In this document: one piece after another, positions 1 to 9,807 of the stretch
Position numbering within the stretch: position 1 is the stretch's first letter
How the letters are laid out: each line of letters begins with the position of its first letter
Source of the DNA: Bifidobacterium sp. ESL0728
GTDB lineage: Bacteria; Actinomycetota; Actinomycetes; Actinomycetales; Bifidobacteriaceae
Assembly (NCBI RefSeq): GCF_029392015.1
Contig: NZ_CP113925.1
Span: 2,046,001-2,110,000, forward strand
DNA: 64,000 nt
Direction of reading: 5' to 3'
The notes under the pieces: model-generated
Databases searched by the model: none
Told to the model about the DNA's origin: nothing
The model's input: the letters and a program-made list of their open reading frames with translations, nothing else
Program-made: the position numbers and the translations under genes

Positions 1-2092
1 GCGCCAACGAGGCGATGGCTTTCATCACCGATTCCACCGGCGCCAGGCGGGCGGGCGACGACGAAACGGAAACCGCCGAAGACGAACCCAGACTGACCAA
101 CGGACTTTCCAGCAGGGTCTGCACCCGGCTGCGTACGTACCTTGCCGTTTCGCTCAATGACATGCCAACAGCGCCAATGCCGTCATGGCGCAGCTTTGCC
201 AGCTCCAGCAGCGCAAAGAGCCCTTGCACACTCGGATCGTCCTTCAGCGGCTTGGTGACCGCCGAATAGCGCACCGGCACCCCGTCGCCACGCAGCCGCT
301 CGCCGAAAGCGCGAACCGTGTCGTTGTCGTGGGCAATCACCGCGAAATCGTTCCATTGACGGCCAGCCGAAAGATGCGCTTCCTTGATGCGCCAGACCAC
401 ATCGTCCAGCTCCTCGCGCGGGTTTCGGTAAAGCAAGGTCGTTACGCTTCCGTCGCGTAGTTTGGGATCATTGGAATCGAGCGGTGCGATGGGAAGAGTT
501 GCGGCCATACGCGGCAATTTTCCAGGACGATCCGGCAACGCCACTGAAGTCTCCTCGTTCGCGGCGATGGAAAGCGAGACGCGCGAAGCCAGCAGGTCGA
601 GATATGACGGCGATGCGGGAGAACCGTTTTCGGAAACCGTTTCGACATTATCTTTGCTTTCAGCGGTTTCAGAAACCGTTTCAGCATGATTCCCATTGTC
701 GACTGTCTCGAAAACTTCAGTCCCAGCGGTTTTGTTCTCGTCCGTCAGATTTTGCGAATCCCCATATTCCGCGACGGTACCGGACCCGTTCGAGGCACTC
801 GTAACCTTACGAATCAGACGAACCGGCAACGTCATCAATCCGGCCGAAAGCGGCGGCTGCTGCGCACGTGCAAACAGATATTCCGGATAGGAACCACGGA
901 AGGTCTGCACGGCCTCGTCGGGGTTGCCGACAAGCAGCAACTTCACGCCCCGTCGCGTCAATGCCTCAAGAAAGGCAAGCCCGGCCAGCGTTAGATCCTG
1001 AAAATCGTCAACCACCACAAATTTCGGAAGCACCTGCTCTGCCACCTCGGCGGCAACCCGCGCACCTTCGACCAACAGACGCGAGGAATCAAGGCGGAAC
1101 TCCCCGGGATATCCGTCCACCACCGCCTGCACATACTCACGACGCAACGCGAAGGCCAGCCGCCACTGGACGCCGAGGCGTTCGTTACACAAGCTGTAAC
1201 CTTCCCCGGCATTCTGGGAATCAGCGAGCATTCGCAGAACCTCGTCCTCGCGCTCGAAACCCAAGCCCAGCTCATCCATACGAGCCAACATGTCACGTAA
1301 TTGCATTACAAACGCATCGTTGATCCCGCGGGCGAAAAGAACATCGCTGGAACCGATGCCCTTCGAGGTCGAACGAGGTTGGTCATCATTACTCGACGCA
1401 TCTGCCGCACGCCGGCCAGACACCAAGCCACGAGACACGCCACCTGTTTCACGCGGCTTGCCAATCGTCTCGCTTCCGTTTTCGCCATAAACGGTATCGA
1501 CCCAATCATCGGCGGCGAAATACTGCCGCATCAGCTCGCAGGTATCGCACAACTCGCCAGAGCGGGCATGGCGCACGTGCACCGCGACCACCTGACGCAA
1601 CAGCGCGTCCTGTTCCGCACCGTTTAGAAGTTTCGGCAATGGCTCGCGGTTGCTCTCACGGATCGCGGAAAGCAAACGAAAGGCGATGGCGGAAAGGGTG
1701 GTCACCGGTCGGGCGCTCGAAGTGGAGCCAACGGCGCGAATGATTCGGTCGGAAAGTTTGTCTGCGGCCCGCCGCCCCGAAACCGCCATAAAAACCCTGG
1801 TATCACCGAATTGCGAGATGCCAACGAGTGCCGCCGCGAGCGCGAACTCGGTTTTACCAGCCCCGGGCGCGCCGGCCACCAGAAGTGTGCCGGCGTGAGC
1901 GCGTTGGCCGATGCTGACTTCAGAGGATGAACCAGCGGGAGAAGCCTTCGAATCACCAGAGAAAGTCGAAATTCCGGCAGATTGAGAATTGGTGTCCACC
2001 GGTATATCAGGCATCTGATCCAGCAATGTTTTCACCGCATCCATTGCGGCACAATCACCGAAATCCAACACATCGTTCCCACTCATAGCCAT
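1..2092 (-). CDS. UvrD/Rep-type superfamily 1 DNA helicase, 3' part outside the window
   Basis: The reading frame starts at an ATG ending at 2092 (a second ATG lies two codons on) and runs off the left edge after about 697 codons. A Walker A motif G-A-P-G-A-G-K-T-E-F lies near residue 73 and a Walker B-like V-V-V-D-D-F-Q-D-L near residue 359. The D-D-x-Q-D form is typical of UvrD/Rep helicases. A low-complexity stretch with repeated E-T-V-S-E follows around residues 440-500. Actinobacteria carry paired UvrD-like helicase-nucleases (AdnA/AdnB) for double-strand-break resection. This could be one of them, but the C-terminal domain that would show a nuclease is not in the window. No clear Shine-Dalgarno is seen before either ATG. 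The SRP RNA gene lies just upstream on the same strand, and its transcript might be read through. Confidence 0.82.
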   Translation of the reverse strand, partial: MAMSGNDVLDFGDCAAMDAVKTLLDQMPDIPVDTNSQSAGISTFSGDSKASPAGSSSEVSIGQRAHAGTLLVAGAPGAGKTEFALAAALVGISQFGDTRVFMAVSGRRAADKLSDRIIRAVGSTSSARPVTTLSAIAFRLLSAIRESNREPLPKLLNGAEQDALLRQVVAVHVRHARSGELCDTCELMRQYFAADDWVDTVYGENGSETIGKPRETGGVSRGLVSGRRAADASSNDDQPRSTSKGIGSSDVLFARGINDAFVMQLRDMLARMDELGLGFEREDEVLRMLADSQNAGEGYSLCNERLGVQWRLAFALRREYVQAVVDGYPGEFRLDSSRLLVEGARVAAEVAEQVLPKFVVVDDFQDLTLAGLAFLEALTRRGVKLLLVGNPDEAVQTFRGSYPEYLFARAQQPPLSAGLMTLPVRLIRKVTSASNGSGTVAEYGDSQNLTDENKTAGTEVFETVDNGNHAETVSETAESKDNVETVSENGSPASPSYLDLLASRVSLSIAANEETSVALPDRPGKLPRMAATLPIAPLDSNDPKLRDGSVTTLLYRNPREELDDVVWRIKEAHLSAGRQWNDFAVIAHDNDTVRAFGERLRGDGVPVRYSAVTKPLKDDPSVQGLFALLELAKLRHDGIGAVGMSLSETARYVRSRVQTLLESPLVSLGSSSAVSVSSSPARLAPVESVMKAIASLA

Positions 2093-2130
2093 AGTTCAAA
2101 GTCTAAAGGCCGGTGTGGTCGCGGGCATAA

Positions 2131-2220
2131 GAAAACCTTCACGCACCCGACAGAGGCCACTTACCCTTGCTGCATTCCTGCCCTGGGGGGATTGGGTGAC
2201 GTAACGCCACGTGAAGGCTT
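2131..2220 (-). ncRNA. ffs: Signal recognition particle RNA (small bacterial type)
   Basis: Read on the minus strand, the segment begins with GCCTTCACGTGGCG and ends with GTGCGTGAAGG, so the two ends pair over at least eight bases. The middle holds CCCCCCAGGGCAGGAATGC followed by AGCAAGGGTAAG. GCA-GGAA-TGC forms the capped GNRA-type loop and the AGCA side is the usual Ffh-binding internal loop. The sequence closely resembles the short SRP RNAs of mycobacteria as I remember them. It acts with Ffh to target ribosomes making membrane or secreted proteins. The exact ends are estimated from the terminal pairing. Confidence 0.9.
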
Positions 2221-2542
2221 AACCAGTATACCCCATGCCCGGACCGCACTACATCCAGCGAAAACCGATGGACGTGGCAGGAAACGGTACCGCGCCGTCT
2301 CCTCTGAAATGGCCTTGATAAAACATTGGCGATACTGAGCAGCGGCGCAGAGGCCGACAAAAAACAAGCTTACGAGTATCATGGAATCGTTAATCGCCGA
2401 AAACACACGGCAACACATGGTGGATGACGATTGAAAACCACATGAATCTGACTCATCCGTGACCGAAAACACCGAAAGGCGCATTCCGGCCAAACCAAGG
2501 AATTAGCGAAAAGCCGATTAAGGGACGGAAAGGGAAACCGCA
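2221..2542. other. Intergenic region between the SRP RNA and glf
   Basis: These 322 bases separate the divergent SRP RNA and glf genes and should hold both promoters. I see no convincing -35/-10 pair. glf is preceded by a purine-rich stretch, GGACGGAAAGGGAAA, which serves as its ribosome-binding region. No hairpin or repeat stands out. Confidence 0.5.
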
Positions 2543-3724
2543 ATGACCGATAATGAAAAGGAAACATCACTGCCGGATCTGGTGGTAGTGGGCGCAGGGC
2601 TGTTCGGGCTCACCGTGGCGCAACAGGCGGCCGAGAACGGACACACCGTCGAGATCATCGACATCCGCCCGCATATCGGCGGCAACGCTTACTCCTATAT
2701 GGACAAGGAAACCGGAGCGGAGATCCACCAGTATGGCGCGCATCTCTTCCATACCTCAAACAAGCGCGTGTGGGATTACGTCAACCGCTTCACCGAGTTC
2801 ACCGACTACCAGCACCGCGTCTATGCCACGCACGACGGCGAGGTCTATCCGATGCCGATCAATCTGGGGACCATCAACCAGTTCTTCCATGCGCACTACA
2901 CGCCGGCTCAGGCGCAGGAGCTGATCAAGGAGCAGGCGGGCGAACTGGCCGGCACGGATCCCAGCAATCTGAACGACAAGGGCATCCAGCTCATCGGCCG
3001 TCCGCTCTATGAGGCGTTCATCAAGAACTACACCGGCAAGCAGTGGCAGACCGACCCGGCGCAGCTGCCGGCCTCGATCATCAAGCGACTTCCCGTGCGT
3101 TTCAATTATGACAACCACTATTTCAAGGACACCTGGGAGGGTCTGCCCAAGGACGGCTACACCGCCTGGATGCAGCGCATGATCGACGACCCGAAGATTC
3201 ACGTCACGCTTAACACGGACTTCTTCGATGAAACCCAGCCGCTTAACAAGAAGGCGCTCCTCGGCCGCGTCCCGATCGTCTACACCGGCCCGGTCGACAA
3301 GTACTTCGATTATGCGCTCGGTGACCTCAAGTGGCGCACAGTCGATTTCAAGGAGCAGCGTTACGACGAGGGCGACCACTTCGGCTGCCCGGTGATGAAC
3401 TTCGTGGATGCCGACGTGCCCTATACCCGCGCCATCGAGTTCAAGAACTTCAACCCCGAACGCAAGGAATCCCAGAACCCGGACAAGACCGTGGTCTGGG
3501 AGGAGTACAGCCGTTCGGCCGGACGTGACGACGAGCCCTACTACCCCATCAACACCGCTGCCGACCAGAAGCTCTACCAACAGTACAAGGATCTGACAGC
3601 CAAGGAACCGGAAGTCGTCTTCGGCGGACGCCTCGGCACCTACGCCTACTACGACATGCATCAGGTCATCAACTCGGCGCTCATCGCCTATGAGAAGCAG
3701 GTCGGCCCGATGCTCGGCAAGTAA
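2543..3724 (+). CDS. glf: UDP-galactopyranose mutase
   Basis: This flavoenzyme converts UDP-galactopyranose to UDP-galactofuranose, the donor for galactofuranose in cell-surface polysaccharides. The 393-residue protein opens with a Rossmann FAD-binding loop V-V-V-G-A-G-L-F-G-L (residues 14-23), then an acidic end to the second strand (I-I-D-I-R) and the family's H-I-G-G-N motif. Q-Y-G-A-H-L-F-H-T, Y-T-G-K-Q-W and the late Y-A-Y-Y-D-M are family signatures, and the length is standard. The start follows AAAGGGAAACCGCA. The gene stands alone on the plus strand. A shared hairpin separates it from the convergent inositol-phosphate synthase. In bifidobacteria such genes usually serve cell-wall or exopolysaccharide synthesis, but no glycosyltransferase lies nearby. 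Confidence 0.97.
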   Translation: MTDNEKETSLPDLVVVGAGLFGLTVAQQAAENGHTVEIIDIRPHIGGNAYSYMDKETGAEIHQYGAHLFHTSNKRVWDYVNRFTEFTDYQHRVYATHDGEVYPMPINLGTINQFFHAHYTPAQAQELIKEQAGELAGTDPSNLNDKGIQLIGRPLYEAFIKNYTGKQWQTDPAQLPASIIKRLPVRFNYDNHYFKDTWEGLPKDGYTAWMQRMIDDPKIHVTLNTDFFDETQPLNKKALLGRVPIVYTGPVDKYFDYALGDLKWRTVDFKEQRYDEGDHFGCPVMNFVDADVPYTRAIEFKNFNPERKESQNPDKTVVWEEYSRSAGRDDEPYYPINTAADQKLYQQYKDLTAKEPEVVFGGRLGTYAYYDMHQVINSALIAYEKQVGPMLGK

Positions 3725-3748
3725 CGGCACGATAACAGCCGATAAACG

Positions 3749-3789
3749 ATTGTGGGGCTGCAACCGATTACAGGTTGCAGCCCCACAAT
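3749..3789. terminator. Bidirectional hairpin terminator between glf and ino1
   Basis: TGTGGGGCTGCAACC (3751-3765) pairs perfectly with GGTTGCAGCCCCACA (3773-3787) around a 7-base loop, and flanking A/T bases extend the stem. It lies between the 3' ends of two convergent genes and can serve both. Confidence 0.85.
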
Positions 3790-3828
3790 ATTAGTTACAC
3801 GGTTTCCCGTGTATCAGAACGATTTCAC

Positions 3829-4971
3829 TCAGGCGTGCCAGACGTCCTTGCCGTTGTCCTTGGCGGACTTCACGTCGGCATCGAGTTCAGCTTCGTCGGC
3901 CTCAACCTCGCCCTTGATGAATTTCTCCACCAGGCCGCGAGCCTCGGTGTCCTCATGCTGGACGGCCGGGGACTTCATGAAATAGGAGCTCGGAGCAAGA
4001 ATCGGGCCGGCAAGATGACGGTCGAGCGCGATCTTGGCGGCGCGCACGGCGTCGATGACGATGCCGGCGGAGTTCGGGGAATCCCAGACCTCAAGGCGAT
4101 ACTCAAGGTTCAGCGGCACGTCACCGAAGGTGGTGCCTTCCAAACGCACGAACGCGAGCTTGCGGTCGTCGAGCCAAGCCACGTAATCGGACGGACCGAT
4201 GTGGACGTTGCGGCTTTCCATCTCGTGAGGCACGATCGAGGTGACGGCGCGGGTCTTGGAGACCTTCTTGGACTCCAGACGCGAACGCTGCAGCATGTTC
4301 ATGAAGTCCATGTTGCCGCCGACGTTCAACTGATAGGTGCGGTCGAGGCGCACGCCGCGGTCTTCGAAGAGGCGGGCCATCACACGGTGGGTGATGGTGG
4401 CGCCGACCTGGCTCTTGATGTCGTCGCCGATGATCGGCACGCCGGCATCACGGAACTTCTGCGCCCACTCGGGGTCGGAAGCGATGAAGACAGGCAGGCA
4501 GTTGACGAAAGCGCAACCGGCGTCCATCGCGGCCTGTGCGTAAGCCTTGTCGGCCTGTTCAGAGCCAACGGGCATATAGCTGACCAGCACGTCGACCTTC
4601 TTGTCTTTGAGGACCTGAGCCACGTCGACCGGCTCGGCGTCGGACTCGGTGATCATCTGACGATAGTACTCGCCCAAACCATCGTAGGTCGGCCCACGCA
4701 GCACCTCGACACCCTTGTTCGGCACGTCGCAGAACTTGTAGGTGTTGTTCTGCGAAGCCCCGATGGCCTCGGAGATATCCTTGCCCACCTTGAGGGAATC
4801 GACGTCGAACGCCGTCACAAATTCAATATCGCGAACCCGGTAGCCACCGAAGTTGTTGTGCATCAGGCCGGGGATCTTTTCGTCGTCCTTCGCGTTCCTG
4901 TAATACTCGACACCTTGAATCAGGGACGAGGCGCAGTTACCGATACCTGCCACTGCCACGCGAATACTCAT
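3829..4971 (-). CDS. ino1: Inositol-3-phosphate synthase (actinobacterial type)
   Basis: The enzyme makes inositol 3-phosphate from glucose 6-phosphate with bound NAD. This is the first step to inositol lipids or inositol thiols in Actinobacteria. The 380-residue protein starts [16 protein letters not shown], the NAD-binding loop, and carries [15 protein letters not shown], the [10 protein letters not shown] segment and late S-Y-F-M-K-S-P. These match the short actinobacterial branch of the family. The start follows AAAGGAGTCAAT. It is transcribed away from the penicillin-binding protein gene across a 286-bp A/T-rich gap that should hold both promoters. No phosphatidylinositol synthase or mycothiol gene is in the window, so the fate of the product is not visible. 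Confidence 0.95.
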   Translation of the reverse strand: MSIRVAVAGIGNCASSLIQGVEYYRNAKDDEKIPGLMHNNFGGYRVRDIEFVTAFDVDSLKVGKDISEAIGASQNNTYKFCDVPNKGVEVLRGPTYDGLGEYYRQMITESDAEPVDVAQVLKDKKVDVLVSYMPVGSEQADKAYAQAAMDAGCAFVNCLPVFIASDPEWAQKFRDAGVPIIGDDIKSQVGATITHRVMARLFEDRGVRLDRTYQLNVGGNMDFMNMLQRSRLESKKVSKTRAVTSIVPHEMESRNVHIGPSDYVAWLDDRKLAFVRLEGTTFGDVPLNLEYRLEVWDSPNSAGIVIDAVRAAKIALDRHLAGPILAPSSYFMKSPAVQHEDTEARGLVEKFIKGEVEADEAELDADVKSAKDNGKDVWHA

Positions 4972-5257
4972 ATTGACTCCTTTATTTCACGTGCAAAATT
5001 CCATTAGTAAGTTTAGCCCCTTATGAAGAAAAGGGCACCGGCACACGCAGCGCACACACAAGAATGTAGCAGGAATTATATAGATTGGTACGAATTAACC
5101 AAAGGATAGAGCAGATGAAACAGACGAAATAGAAATTTCGGAATAATTATATGGTCTACGTCACTCTTCGATTTTTCGTCACCAAAACTGCACATAAATT
5201 TCGCTTCTGCCTGCCAATCCCAGTAGTTTTTCAGGGGCAACCGTTACGGTAGTTGGC

Positions 5258-7573
5258 ATGGTCACAGAGTTTCGCACAGTTTCGGCGCGCGCCGCAAGCC
5301 CGAACAGAGCCAAGCCCAAACGCAACTACCGAGGCGCCAAGTCACAGCGCGACCAATATCCGCGCCGCGGCGCCAATAGTGCGCCCAAACGCTCGAACGG
5401 ACACGGCCCGCAACGCAAGGCACCCAAAAAGCATAAGCATCGCATTCTTAAATGGACACTGGGTATCATCGCGATCATTATTCTCGCCGGCGCCGGAACA
5501 TTTGCCTATCTTTACGCCACCACCGAAATCCCGCTACCAGAGAAAATCGCGATGGCGGAAAAAACCAAGGTCTATTACGCCGACGGCACTACTCCAGTCG
5601 GCAATTTTGCCACCCAGAATCGTGAGATCATCAGCTGTGACGCCTTGCCCAAATATATCGGCCAATCCATGGTGGCAAGTGAAAACCAGACCTTCTACAA
5701 CGATACCGGCGTCGATTTCAAAGGCATCGCACGAGCCTTGCTCAACAACGTGAGCGGCGGAGCTCGACAGGGCGCGTCCACCATTACGCAGCAGTACGCG
5801 GAACGCTACTATATGGGCGACACGCACTCTTACTCCGGTAAGGTGCGCGAAGCGATTCTCGCGATGAAAATCACGAAGTCGCAAGACAAGGACAAGGTCC
5901 TGTGCAACTATATGAACACCATCTATCTCGGACGCGGCGCGTACGGCATCGAAGCCGCGTCAAAGGCCTACTTCAACAAAGACGCCAAAGACATGACCAT
6001 GCCCGAATCGGCGCTTCTGGCAGGCATCATCCCGGCGCCTTCGACCTGGGATCCTGCGGTAAACCCGAAACGTGCGCAGCAACGCTATACACGCGTCCTA
6101 GGCATCATGGAAAAACAGGGATACATTAGCGCAAAGGATGCCGCGGCCAATCCACAAATGCCTCCAACGGTACCTCCACAATCCCAGGAAAGCTCATATA
6201 AGGGCACGAACGGCTACATTCTGCAGATGGTGCGCGACGAACTGACCGGCAACGGCGCTTTCACGCCCGACGACCTCGATACCGGCGGCTATACCATCGT
6301 CACCACCATCGACAAAGGCAAGCAGGACCTGATGTTCAACACCGCAAGCCCTTCGACCAAAGAGAACGCCAGAATCCTCAACCAAGGCATGCAGACCGGA
6401 GCAATGAGCGTCAATCCGAAGGACGGCTCCATCATCTCCTTCTACGCGGGCGACGACTACCTGACCAAGCAGCTCAACAACGCCACACAGGCCACCTACG
6501 AGCTCGGCTCGACCATGAAACCGTTCGCACTGCTGGCGGCGGTCCAAGACGGGGTGAGCCTCAACACGGCTTTCAACGGCAATTCGCCGCGCACCTACCC
6601 CGGCATCACCCAGCCGGTCCGAAACTTCAGCAACGAGCAATTCGGCTATACGAACCTCTACAACGCGACCGCGAATTCGGTCAACACCGTCTATATGGAC
6701 CTGCAGGAGCATCTGGGAGCCAAGAAGGTGGCGCAGACCGCGCAGGCGGCGGGAATGAGCCCGAAGCTCGTGCCCGGCGACAACCCCTTCACCGTGCTCG
6801 GCAACAACGGCGTGCGTGTCTCCGACGTGGCGCAGGCCTACGCCACCATCGCCAATCAGGGCAACAAGCCCACGCTGCATATCGTCGCGAGTGTCAAGGA
6901 TTCGAGCGGCAAAGACATGTACCGCGCCCCCACCGACACCGAACGCGTCTTCGGGGCCAACGACACGGCGCTTGTGGCCAAGGCGATGACGGGAACCGTG
7001 CAGTACGGCACGGCCACAGAAGTGCGCAAGGTGGGCAAGACCATCGCCGGGAAAACCGGAACCGCAAACGATTCGACGGCAGGCAGCTTCATCGGCTTCA
7101 CCCCAAGCGTGGTCACCGTCTTCGCGATGTGGAGCCCCGGGCCCAACGGCACGCCACAGGAAATCCAGCCTTTGCGCGACGGCTACGGCTCCGGCGGCCA
7201 ATACCCCGCCCACCTCTTCACCGAATACATGAAGCAGGCACTTGCCGACCAGCCGAACGAGACCTTCCCCGTAGCCCACGATGAAGGCAAGATCGGCGGC
7301 CCGGACGGTACGTGGGGCAGCGGGGCAAGGTCGGGTTCTTCCGGCAGCTACAGATATAAGAAATACGAGAACAACAATTCGGACAACTCCTCCGAAGGCT
7401 CTTCGAACGGATCGACTTCCGCAGGCTCTGGCTCCGGGAGCGGAACTGCCGGTGAATCAGAAAACGGAACCGGCGAAACCCCAAGCCAGGGCCAGACCGA
7501 ATCGAATGGCAGTACCGGGAGCAATACCGGCGGCAACAGCGAGCAACAGCAGAGCCCGCAAGACCAGCAATAA
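5258..7573 (+). CDS. Class A penicillin-binding protein (transglycosylase/transpeptidase)
   Basis: This membrane enzyme polymerises and cross-links peptidoglycan. After a basic cytoplasmic tail comes one membrane helix (about residues 62-82). A GT51 domain follows, with its catalytic Glu at E142 in S-E-N-Q-T-F-Y and the G-A-S-T-I-T-Q-Q-Y motif. The penicillin-binding domain has S418-T-M-K, S474-V-N and K599-T-G, all in the right order. The last 90 residues or so are Gly/Ser/Asn/Gln-rich and probably disordered in the cell wall. The usual E-D pair of the GT51 motif is E-N here. Length (771) fits PonA-type proteins. No strong Shine-Dalgarno precedes the chosen ATG, so the start is moderately certain. 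The gene is monocistronic and ends at a strong hairpin. Confidence 0.95.
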   Translation: MVTEFRTVSARAASPNRAKPKRNYRGAKSQRDQYPRRGANSAPKRSNGHGPQRKAPKKHKHRILKWTLGIIAIIILAGAGTFAYLYATTEIPLPEKIAMAEKTKVYYADGTTPVGNFATQNREIISCDALPKYIGQSMVASENQTFYNDTGVDFKGIARALLNNVSGGARQGASTITQQYAERYYMGDTHSYSGKVREAILAMKITKSQDKDKVLCNYMNTIYLGRGAYGIEAASKAYFNKDAKDMTMPESALLAGIIPAPSTWDPAVNPKRAQQRYTRVLGIMEKQGYISAKDAAANPQMPPTVPPQSQESSYKGTNGYILQMVRDELTGNGAFTPDDLDTGGYTIVTTIDKGKQDLMFNTASPSTKENARILNQGMQTGAMSVNPKDGSIISFYAGDDYLTKQLNNATQATYELGSTMKPFALLAAVQDGVSLNTAFNGNSPRTYPGITQPVRNFSNEQFGYTNLYNATANSVNTVYMDLQEHLGAKKVAQTAQAAGMSPKLVPGDNPFTVLGNNGVRVSDVAQAYATIANQGNKPTLHIVASVKDSSGKDMYRAPTDTERVFGANDTALVAKAMTGTVQYGTATEVRKVGKTIAGKTGTANDSTAGSFIGFTPSVVTVFAMWSPGPNGTPQEIQPLRDGYGSGGQYPAHLFTEYMKQALADQPNETFPVAHDEGKIGGPDGTWGSGARSGSSGSYRYKKYENNNSDNSSEGSSNGSTSAGSGSGSGTAGESENGTGETPSQGQTESNGSTGSNTGGNSEQQQSPQDQQ

Positions 7574-7600
7574 CAGGAATAACAGCAGCCAGACACTAGT

Positions 7601-7650
7601 AATAAAGCTGTGGGCTTGCATCCTCAACGGAGCAAGCCCACAGCTTTATT
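7601..7650 (+). terminator. Hairpin terminator of the penicillin-binding protein gene
   Basis: AATAAAGCTGTGGGCTTGC (7601-7619) pairs perfectly over 19 bases with 7632-7650 around a 12-base loop. On the plus strand it is followed by GTTTTACATTTT. Confidence 0.88.
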
Positions 7651-7663
7651 GTTTTACATTTTC

Positions 7664-7712
7664 CGTATTTCCTGTTGTTCCGGTTCTCTGACCCGGAACA
7701 ACAGGAAATACG
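7664..7712 (-). terminator. Second long hairpin, at the leuA end of the junction
   Basis: CGTATTTCCTGTTGTTCCGG (7664-7683) pairs perfectly over 20 bases with 7693-7712 around a 9-base loop. It lies 11 bases past the leuA stop codon. The stretch after it on the minus strand is A/T-rich but has no clean U-run. Together with the hairpin at 7601-7650 it forms a two-hairpin block between convergent genes. Confidence 0.72.
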
Positions 7713-7723
7713 AGATGACTCTA

Positions 7724-9634
7724 TCAGCGCATCGAACGGTTAATCGCGGAGATGATCGCCTTCAGCGAGCTGGTGGTGATCGACGAATCGATGCCGACGC
7801 CCCAGATGATCTTCGCATTCGATTCGCCGCCGATCTGGCACTCGATATACGAGGCGGCCATCGCGTCGGTGCCTGCGGTCATGGCGTGCTCGGCGTAATC
7901 CATGACGCTCACCGTAATGCCAATCGAGGAAAGCGCGTTGAGGAACGCGTCGAGCGGGCCGTTGCCAGCTCCCGAAACCTCACGTTCGATCGGATCGGCT
8001 CCGTACTCGGCGCCGCGGTCAAGCAACTTGGCCTTCAAGACGGTATCGGAACCATCCGCACCCGAAGTCACCGAGACATTGAGCAGCTTCAAACGGCCCC
8101 ACGACTCAAGATTGTCGTCACTCTCGTCGCCCACGGCGTCGCTGGCTGCAAATGCGCCGTTCTCCTCGACCGGAAGGTACTCGTCCTTGAAGAGTCGCCA
8201 GATCTCGTCGTCCTTGACCTCCTTGTCGGTCTTGTCGGCGTAGTCCTGCACGACCTTCTCGAATTCGATCTGCAGGCGCTTCGGCAGGTCGAGATTGTGG
8301 TTGGTCTTCAAGAGGTAGGCCATGCCGCCCTTGCCGGACTGCGAGTTGACGCGGATGATGGCCTTGTAACTGCGGCCGATGTCCTTCGGGTCGATGGGCA
8401 GGTAAGGCACGAGCCAAACGAAATCGTCGAGGTTGGCTCCTGCACGTTCGGCCGCGGCTTCACGGGCCTCGAGCCCCTTCTTGATGGCATCCTGATGGGA
8501 GCCGGAGAAAGCGGTGAACACGAAGTTGCCGGCGTAGGGGTGGCGCTCGGAGATGGTGAGCTGGTTGCAGTATTCGACGGTCTTGCGAATCTTCGGCACG
8601 TCGGAATAGTCGATCTGCGGATCGACGCCCTGGGTGAGCATGTTGAGGCCCAGCGTGACCAAGTCGACGTTGCCGGTACGTTCGCCGTTGCCCAAGAGGC
8701 AGCCTTCGACGCGGTCGGCGCCGGCGAGCACGGCCAGTTCCGTTGCGGCCACGCCCATGCCCTCATCGTTGTGCGGATGCAGGGAGAGGACGATGGAATC
8801 GCGGTCTTTGAGGTTGTTGGAGACGTACTCGACCTCGTCGGCGAAGACATTCGGCGTGGTCATTTCGACGGTCGCCGGCAGGTTGATGATCATCCTGTGA
8901 TCCGGCGTCGGCTTGATGACGTCGATGACGGCGTTGCACACTTCGACGGCGTAATCCGGCTCAGTGCCGGTGAAGGATTCAGGCGAATACTCGTAATACA
9001 GGTCGGTGCCGCCGGCCGCGCCTTCGAGGTCCTTGCAAAGCTCGGCCGCGTCGGTCGCAAGCTTCTTGATGCCTTCTTTGTCTTTGCGGAAGACCACCTC
9101 GCGCTGCAGAACGGAAACGGAATTGTAGAAATGCACGACGGCGCGCTTGGCGCCGCGCAGGCACTCATAGGTCTTGCGAATCAGGTGCTCGCGGGCCTGC
9201 GTCAAAACGACAATCGTGACGTCGTCGGGGATGAGCTCGCGTTCGATCAGCAGACGCACGAAATCGTAATCCGTGTCGGAAGCCGATGGGAAGCCGACCT
9301 CGATTTCCTTGAAGCCCATGGAAATCAGAAGGTTCCAGAAACGCAGCTTGCGCTCGGAATCCATGGGGTTGACCAGCGCCTGGTTGCCGTCGCGCAAATC
9401 GACCGAGCACCAACGCGGGGCGCGGCGCAGCTTCTTTTCCGGCCAAGTGCGCTCGGGGTAATCGAACGGAATCTGCTTGTCATATGCGACATATTTCGTA
9501 TACGGCATCGAGCTCGGCTTTTGGGGTTCTCCTACGAAACGCGGCGGAGGCAGCAGCAGGTCGTTGTTACCTCCATTGGACTGTGCGGCGACCGCCGCGA
9601 GATCAAATACCGATGATTCTTGATCCTGACCCAT
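7724..9634 (-). CDS. leuA: 2-Isopropylmalate synthase
   Basis: This enzyme condenses acetyl-CoA with 2-oxoisovalerate in the first committed step of leucine synthesis. The 636-residue protein has the catalytic V-D-L-R-D-G-N-Q-A-L motif near residue 80, the metal-site H-P-H-N-D-E-G near residue 287 and G-N-G-E-R-T-G-N soon after. A C-terminal regulatory domain (about residues 500-636) binds leucine in homologues. The long form is the usual actinobacterial type. AAGGAGGA lies directly upstream. It would place a GTG (9637) 0-1 bases away and the ATG (9634) slightly better spaced, so I chose the ATG. The upstream 350 bp hold several inverted repeats that could form a leader or attenuator; no Leu-rich leader peptide was found. 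Confidence 0.96.
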   Translation of the reverse strand: MGQDQESSVFDLAAVAAQSNGGNNDLLLPPPRFVGEPQKPSSMPYTKYVAYDKQIPFDYPERTWPEKKLRRAPRWCSVDLRDGNQALVNPMDSERKLRFWNLLISMGFKEIEVGFPSASDTDYDFVRLLIERELIPDDVTIVVLTQAREHLIRKTYECLRGAKRAVVHFYNSVSVLQREVVFRKDKEGIKKLATDAAELCKDLEGAAGGTDLYYEYSPESFTGTEPDYAVEVCNAVIDVIKPTPDHRMIINLPATVEMTTPNVFADEVEYVSNNLKDRDSIVLSLHPHNDEGMGVAATELAVLAGADRVEGCLLGNGERTGNVDLVTLGLNMLTQGVDPQIDYSDVPKIRKTVEYCNQLTISERHPYAGNFVFTAFSGSHQDAIKKGLEAREAAAERAGANLDDFVWLVPYLPIDPKDIGRSYKAIIRVNSQSGKGGMAYLLKTNHNLDLPKRLQIEFEKVVQDYADKTDKEVKDDEIWRLFKDEYLPVEENGAFAASDAVGDESDDNLESWGRLKLLNVSVTSGADGSDTVLKAKLLDRGAEYGADPIEREVSGAGNGPLDAFLNALSSIGITVSVMDYAEHAMTAGTDAMAASYIECQIGGESNAKIIWGVGIDSSITTSSLKAIISAINRSMR

Positions 9635-9692
9635 CACTCCTCCTTTTCTTTGTATTACGCACCGCAGGTTGCGACGCGAAGTAACTAAAAAC

Positions 9693-9733
9693 TATATGTT
9701 TCGATAGGCTTAATTACCTTGCAGAAACATATA
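9693..9733 (-). promoter_or_regulatory. Inverted repeat in the leuA leader region
   Basis: TATATGTTTC (9693-9702) and GAAACATATA (9724-9733) are perfect 10-base inverted repeats with a 21-base spacer, 60-100 bases upstream of the leuA start. They could form an RNA hairpin in the leader or be a regulator site. A second inverted repeat, CGGTTTGA/TCAAACCG at 9749-9769, lies just upstream. Confidence 0.45.
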
Positions 9734-9748
9734 AATGCTAATGATAGA

Positions 9749-9769
9749 CGGTTTGACGCGCTCAAACCG
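9749..9769. repeat. 8-bp inverted repeat with 5-base loop upstream of leuA
   Basis: CGGTTTGA (9749-9756) pairs with TCAAACCG (9762-9769) around CGCGC. It is either a short terminator-like hairpin or an operator. No U-run follows on the minus strand. Confidence 0.5.
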
Positions 9770-9807
9770 CCAATATTCCAAGATTTGACGAGGAAAATGA
9801 AATCCCC

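Noticed and set aside
9700..9740. Six-codon leader peptide (M-F-L-Q-G-N) upstream of leuA
   Set aside because: Only one Leu codon, so it does not fit a leucine attenuator.
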